Assembly: GCA_017407765.1 (NCBI GenBank)
Contig: JAFQVZ010000019.1
Span: forward strand, 1 to 6,785
Direction: 5' to 3'
DNA from: Clostridia bacterium
Lineage (GTDB): Bacteria; Bacillota; Clostridia; Oscillospirales; Butyricicoccaceae
Length of the DNA stretch: 6,785 bases
Part shown: piece by piece, positions 4,331 through 6,785 of the stretch
How positions within the stretch are numbered: the stretch's first letter is position 1
Layout: each line of letters opens with the position of its first letter
Program-made: the position numbers and the translations under genes
The notes under the pieces: generated by a model
The model's input: only the letters and a program-made list of their open reading frames with translations
What the model was told of the DNA's origin: nothing
Databases searched by the model: none

Positions 4331-6499
4331 TTGAGCGATAAGACAAACGGAGGAGATAAGGAGCTTTTTTCGATCGACGATATCATCGCCGAGGTCAAGG
4401 CCGAGCGATCGGCATTTGATACGGACGAGGTCGGCCCCGACCTGCTCCCACTCAACCATAGAAACACAACTGAACAGCCGGCTTCTCATGCATCGGACGG
4501 CGCGGAGGAGGAACCTTCGCAGGACAATGTTTCTCAGTTCCGTTTTGTCAGGCAAGGGTCTCCTGAGCATGAGGCCGAATCCGGAGAAGCGGATGGATCG
4601 GAAGAGCCCGACGATCCCGACATAACCGACGGGATCGCAGAAGGCCTCAGCGACAAAGGCCCGGGCAGGCGAGTCATTCTCTTCAAGCGCCGCAAGGAGG
4701 AAGAGCCTCCTCAGGACGAAGATGAAGAAACCGAAGACGGGGAAGAGAGCGAGCTCGAGCCCTATCCCGTTTCCGACGACGAATATTATCTTGAAGAAGA
4801 GGAATATGAGGAAGAAGCGGAGGGCGACGAGCTGCCCTATGACTTCCTCAATGTCATGTTTGACGACCCCACAAGGGCGGTAAAAAAGCTGGGCAAAAAG
4901 CTGGTGGGAATGTCGGTCAGGATGGTGGCCATGGCCATCGTTATGGCGGTCGGCTTCTATCTCACCTTCGCTCCGGCGGCCAGAATGCCCTCTCTGCCCG
5001 CTATGGCAGGGCTGACGGCAGGCGAGGTCACCTCGGCTGCCCTGACTGTGCTTACGGCGGTGTCGCTGGGCCTCTGCTGGGAGGTCACCACGGCGGGGCT
5101 CTGGAGGCTCATCAAGCTGCGCCCCACAATGGACAGCCTCACGGCCTTTTCGGCCCTTGCCGCCATACTTCACGGCATAATGGTGGTGCTGGGTGTTGCC
5201 GAGGGCGTATGCCTCGGAGCATCGGCCCAGCTCTGCTGCTTCACCGCCCTTCTGGGCAAGAGGAGCCGTGCCATCACCCTCAGACGCACATATAAATGCA
5301 TCGAAATAGCCTCCGACCCCATGGCGGTCAAGGCTGTAGGCGGCAAGAAATACCGTGCCGCCATAAAAACACACAACCGTTCCTATGCCGAGACCGAAGA
5401 GGTGGCAGGCCGCGATATGGCCGAAAAGACCTCCTGCGTCTTTGCCCCCATCGCTATCGCGGCATCGGTCGCGCTGGCGGCTGTGGCAAGCATCGGCAAG
5501 GGCGACGGCCTCCGCTTCTTCCAGGCGCTGGCCGCCATCACGTCGGTCATCTCGCCCTGTGCCCTCCACATGGCCTCGTCGGGCCCCTGGGCAAAGATCG
5601 GCAAGAGGCTGTTTACATCGGGAGCCGCAATTCTTGACCACCGCTCGGCTGCAAGGCTGGCGTCGGTAAAGCATGCCTCCCTCAGCGATAACGACATCTT
5701 CCCCCTCGGCTCGGTGTATATCGCCGGCATGAAGATAACCTCCGCCACCATCAAGATGGAGCAGGTGGTGGCCGATGCCGCCGCCGTAATGAAGGAAGTG
5801 GGAGGCGGCGTGGGCAAGGCCTTCGGAGATTTTGCCCGCGAACAGTATCTGGTGCCCCGCAGGGCGCTCAACGTCAGATATTACGAGGGCGGAGGCATTG
5901 CCGCCACGGTCCAGGGCGACTATGTCCTCATAGGCAGCGTTGGTTTCCTTCAGAAAATGGGCGTAATGATCCACGAGGGCTCCGACAAGAAGGATGCCGT
6001 GTTCGTTGCGGTCAATTCCTACCAGGCGGCTATATTCACCCTTAAATATACCGTCCAGCCCCAGCCCTATACGGCCTTCGGCATCTTTGGTCGCTTTGGT
6101 GTCACTGCCGATATGGCGGTCAAGGATTTCGGAGTCACCGAAAAGCTGGTGGCCGACCGTTTCTCGGTCAAGCCCGGTCTCCTCAACATCCCCGACCACA
6201 GCGTCAAGGAGGCCTACTGGGACGAGAAGCTGGGTGTGGAAGAGCCGGTCAGCGCCCTTCTGACCCGCGACAGCGTTCTGGCGATGGCCGAGGTCATCGG
6301 CGGAGCAAAATGCCTGACAAAGACGGTAAGGCTCAACCTGTTCTGCGCCTACGCCTGCAGCATCATCGGCATGATGACCCTGTATTTCCTTGCGGCGGTC
6401 GACAAGCTGGCTCTCGCAAGCCCCGGCAACATAATCCTTTATCTGCTTGTATGGCTGCTGCCGGTCAGGTTTGCAAGCTCCTTTATGACAAAATACTGA
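4331..6499 (+). CDS. Degenerate P1B-type ATPase-like membrane protein with an acidic N-terminal tail
   Basis: A 722-residue protein. Residues 1-190 look disordered, with 26 Asp/Glu in the 44 residues 123-166. Eight hydrophobic segments follow (about 195-215, 233-250, 270-289, 292-308, 368-388, 396-417, 670-690, 698-715), the number and spacing of heavy-metal P1B ATPases. Family landmarks remain: PTMDSL (265-270); SPCAL (408-412) where P1B pumps have CPC in membrane segment 6; GGGIAATVQGDYVLIGSVGF (520-539), resembling the nucleotide-domain GxG and vG motifs; and ADMAVKDFGVTEKLVAD (593-609), aligning without gaps to the region around MLTGDN. The catalytic core is broken. DKTGT is replaced by DNDIF (453-457), TGDN by VKDF, the actuator region (310-366) is about half-size without TGES, no SEHP is seen, and GDGxND is absent. 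There is no N-terminal CxxC metal site. It probably cannot pump by the P-type cycle and may be a sensor, scaffold or binding protein. It follows rlmB in an operon. The family assignment rests on by-eye alignment. Confidence 0.75.
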   Translation: MSDKTNGGDKELFSIDDIIAEVKAERSAFDTDEVGPDLLPLNHRNTTEQPASHASDGAEEEPSQDNVSQFRFVRQGSPEHEAESGEADGSEEPDDPDITDGIAEGLSDKGPGRRVILFKRRKEEEPPQDEDEETEDGEESELEPYPVSDDEYYLEEEEYEEEAEGDELPYDFLNVMFDDPTRAVKKLGKKLVGMSVRMVAMAIVMAVGFYLTFAPAARMPSLPAMAGLTAGEVTSAALTVLTAVSLGLCWEVTTAGLWRLIKLRPTMDSLTAFSALAAILHGIMVVLGVAEGVCLGASAQLCCFTALLGKRSRAITLRRTYKCIEIASDPMAVKAVGGKKYRAAIKTHNRSYAETEEVAGRDMAEKTSCVFAPIAIAASVALAAVASIGKGDGLRFFQALAAITSVISPCALHMASSGPWAKIGKRLFTSGAAILDHRSAARLASVKHASLSDNDIFPLGSVYIAGMKITSATIKMEQVVADAAAVMKEVGGGVGKAFGDFAREQYLVPRRALNVRYYEGGGIAATVQGDYVLIGSVGFLQKMGVMIHEGSDKKDAVFVAVNSYQAAIFTLKYTVQPQPYTAFGIFGRFGVTADMAVKDFGVTEKLVADRFSVKPGLLNIPDHSVKEAYWDEKLGVEEPVSALLTRDSVLAMAEVIGGAKCLTKTVRLNLFCAYACSIIGMMTLYFLAAVDKLALASPGNIILYLLVWLLPVRFASSFMTKY

Positions 6500-6504
6500 T
6501 CTTT

Positions 6505-6534
6505 AAACAGAGTCGTATCCCGGCTCTGTTTTTT
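6505..6534 (+). terminator. Intrinsic terminator of the rlmB operon
   Basis: The stem AAACAGAG (6505-6512) with CTCTGTTT (6524-6531) extends by one G-T and one C-G pair (6513-6514 with 6522-6523) around a seven-base loop, and runs into six T residues (6529-6534). It begins five bases after the TGA stop at 6497-6499. Confidence 0.88.
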
Positions 6535-6603
6535 GTGTGTGGTAAGGATAATGCCCTTCAAAAAGAGCCTTGAACGCGAGAGTTGTTTTCCTGTCAGACG
6601 ACC

Positions 6604-6628
6604 GTAGGGGCGATTCACGAATCGCCCG
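6604..6628. repeat. 25-base palindrome-centred repeat, copy 2
   Basis: Exact copy of 3163-3187 in the same orientation, starting about 70 bases after the operon terminator. Flanking bases differ between the copies, so this is the mobile or conserved unit itself. Confidence 0.9.
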
Positions 6629-6737
6629 CGCGTCTTGGCCCTCTTCGGTGAAGAGGGTGGCGCCGTTAGGCGACGCGAAGCTAGTGCCTTTGGTACTCCT
6701 TTCCCAAAGGAGCCATGGATGCGAGGTCGTTTTCTTA

Positions 6738-6785
6738 GCCCTCTTTTGAAAGAGGGTGGCAGGCGAAGCCTGACGGGTGTTTGGC
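6738..6785 (+). repeat. Double-hairpin repeat, inverted copy of 3269-3317
   Basis: Two hairpins (stems at 6739-6746/6749-6756 and 6760-6764/6768-6772) joined by TGG and followed by ACGGGTGTTTGGC. It ends exactly at the window edge, so its true right border is not visible. Confidence 0.85.

Larger units (their letters stand above)
6604..6785. repeat. Intergenic block of hairpin repeats, second copy (cut by the window end)
   Basis: After the terminator the last 250 bases contain no convincing gene. In order: the palindrome unit 6604-6628; hairpin CCCTCTTC/GAAGAGGG (6639-6646, 6650-6657); CGCC/GGCG (6661-6664, 6669-6672); AGTGCC/GGTACT with one G-T pair (6683-6688, 6692-6697); CTCCTTT/AAAGGAG (6696-6702, 6706-6712); CCCTCTTT/AAAGAGGG (6739-6746, 6749-6756); and CAGGC/GCCTG (6760-6764, 6768-6772). 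The end of the block matches 3269-3317 in inverted orientation. The repeat may continue past base 6785. Confidence 0.85.

Noticed and set aside
3358..4467. A 369-codon open frame on the minus strand opposite rlmB
   Set aside because: It is fully antisense to a gene with intact SPOUT motifs, and its product is Gly/Ala/Asp-rich with no recognisable domain.
4301..6199. A 632-codon open frame on the minus strand opposite the P-type ATPase-like gene
   Set aside because: Its translation is low-complexity, His/Gly/Arg-rich and resembles no family. It has no convincing ribosome site, and it is explained by the GC-rich codon use of the + strand gene, which has recognisable motifs, a ribosome site and a terminator.
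4331..6499. Functional heavy-metal pump (CopA/ZntA/CadA type)
   Set aside because: The phosphorylation motif, actuator TGES, TGDN and hinge GDGxND are altered or missing, and no N-terminal metal-binding CxxC is present.
3269..6785. Composite transposon bounded by inverted repeats
   Set aside because: No transposase, no target-site duplication that I can see, and the enclosed genes look like ordinary chromosomal genes; the repeats better fit dispersed intergenic elements.

Overview
The window looks like chromosomal DNA from a GC-rich Clostridia bacterium, most likely an Oscillospiraceae/Ruminococcaceae gut anaerobe. This rests on protein families typical of spore-forming Firmicutes (a YtvI-type AI-2E permease, a Rae1/YacP domain), on Shine-Dalgarno-led genes with TTG and GTG starts, on strongly GC-ending codons beside AT-rich promoters, and on hairpin-rich intergenic repeats of a kind I recall from such genomes. 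No species can be named from the sequence alone.

Layout. (1) Bases 2-1312 (+) are the 3' part of a gene that enters from the left edge. It encodes the end of a translational GTPase of the EF-G/TetM type joined to a C-terminal Rae1/YacP-like NYN endonuclease domain. (2) Bases 1331-1368 form a perfect hairpin with A and T tracts, a terminator shared with the convergent operon. (3) Bases 2999-1382 (-) are a two-gene operon, a YtvI-like permease and a MarR-family regulator overlapping by 14 bases, with a promoter near 3034-3063. (4) Bases 3000-3456 are intergenic: back-to-back promoters around a dense block of hairpin repeats (3121-3317). (5) Bases 3457-6499 (+) are a second operon: rlmB, then after 13 bases a 722-residue membrane protein. 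The latter has P1B-type ATPase architecture but has lost most catalytic motifs, and it carries a very acidic N-terminal tail. A terminator lies at 6505-6534. (6) Bases 6604-6785 hold a second block of the same hairpin repeats, cut by the window edge.

How the genes relate. Two loci concern the ribosome: the GTPase-endonuclease fusion, whose separate parts suggest A-site binding and mRNA cleavage, and RlmB, which methylates the 23S rRNA P-loop. In Bacillus subtilis, rlmB (yacO) and rae1 (yacP) are adjacent, so finding a Rae1 domain about 2 kb from rlmB may be a remnant of that order. The degenerate P-type ATPase is co-transcribed with rlmB, but nothing in the sequence explains why.

Most notable are the translation-factor/endonuclease fusion, the apparent pseudo-P-type ATPase with eight predicted membrane segments, and the modular repeats whose stems change sequence while keeping their pairing.
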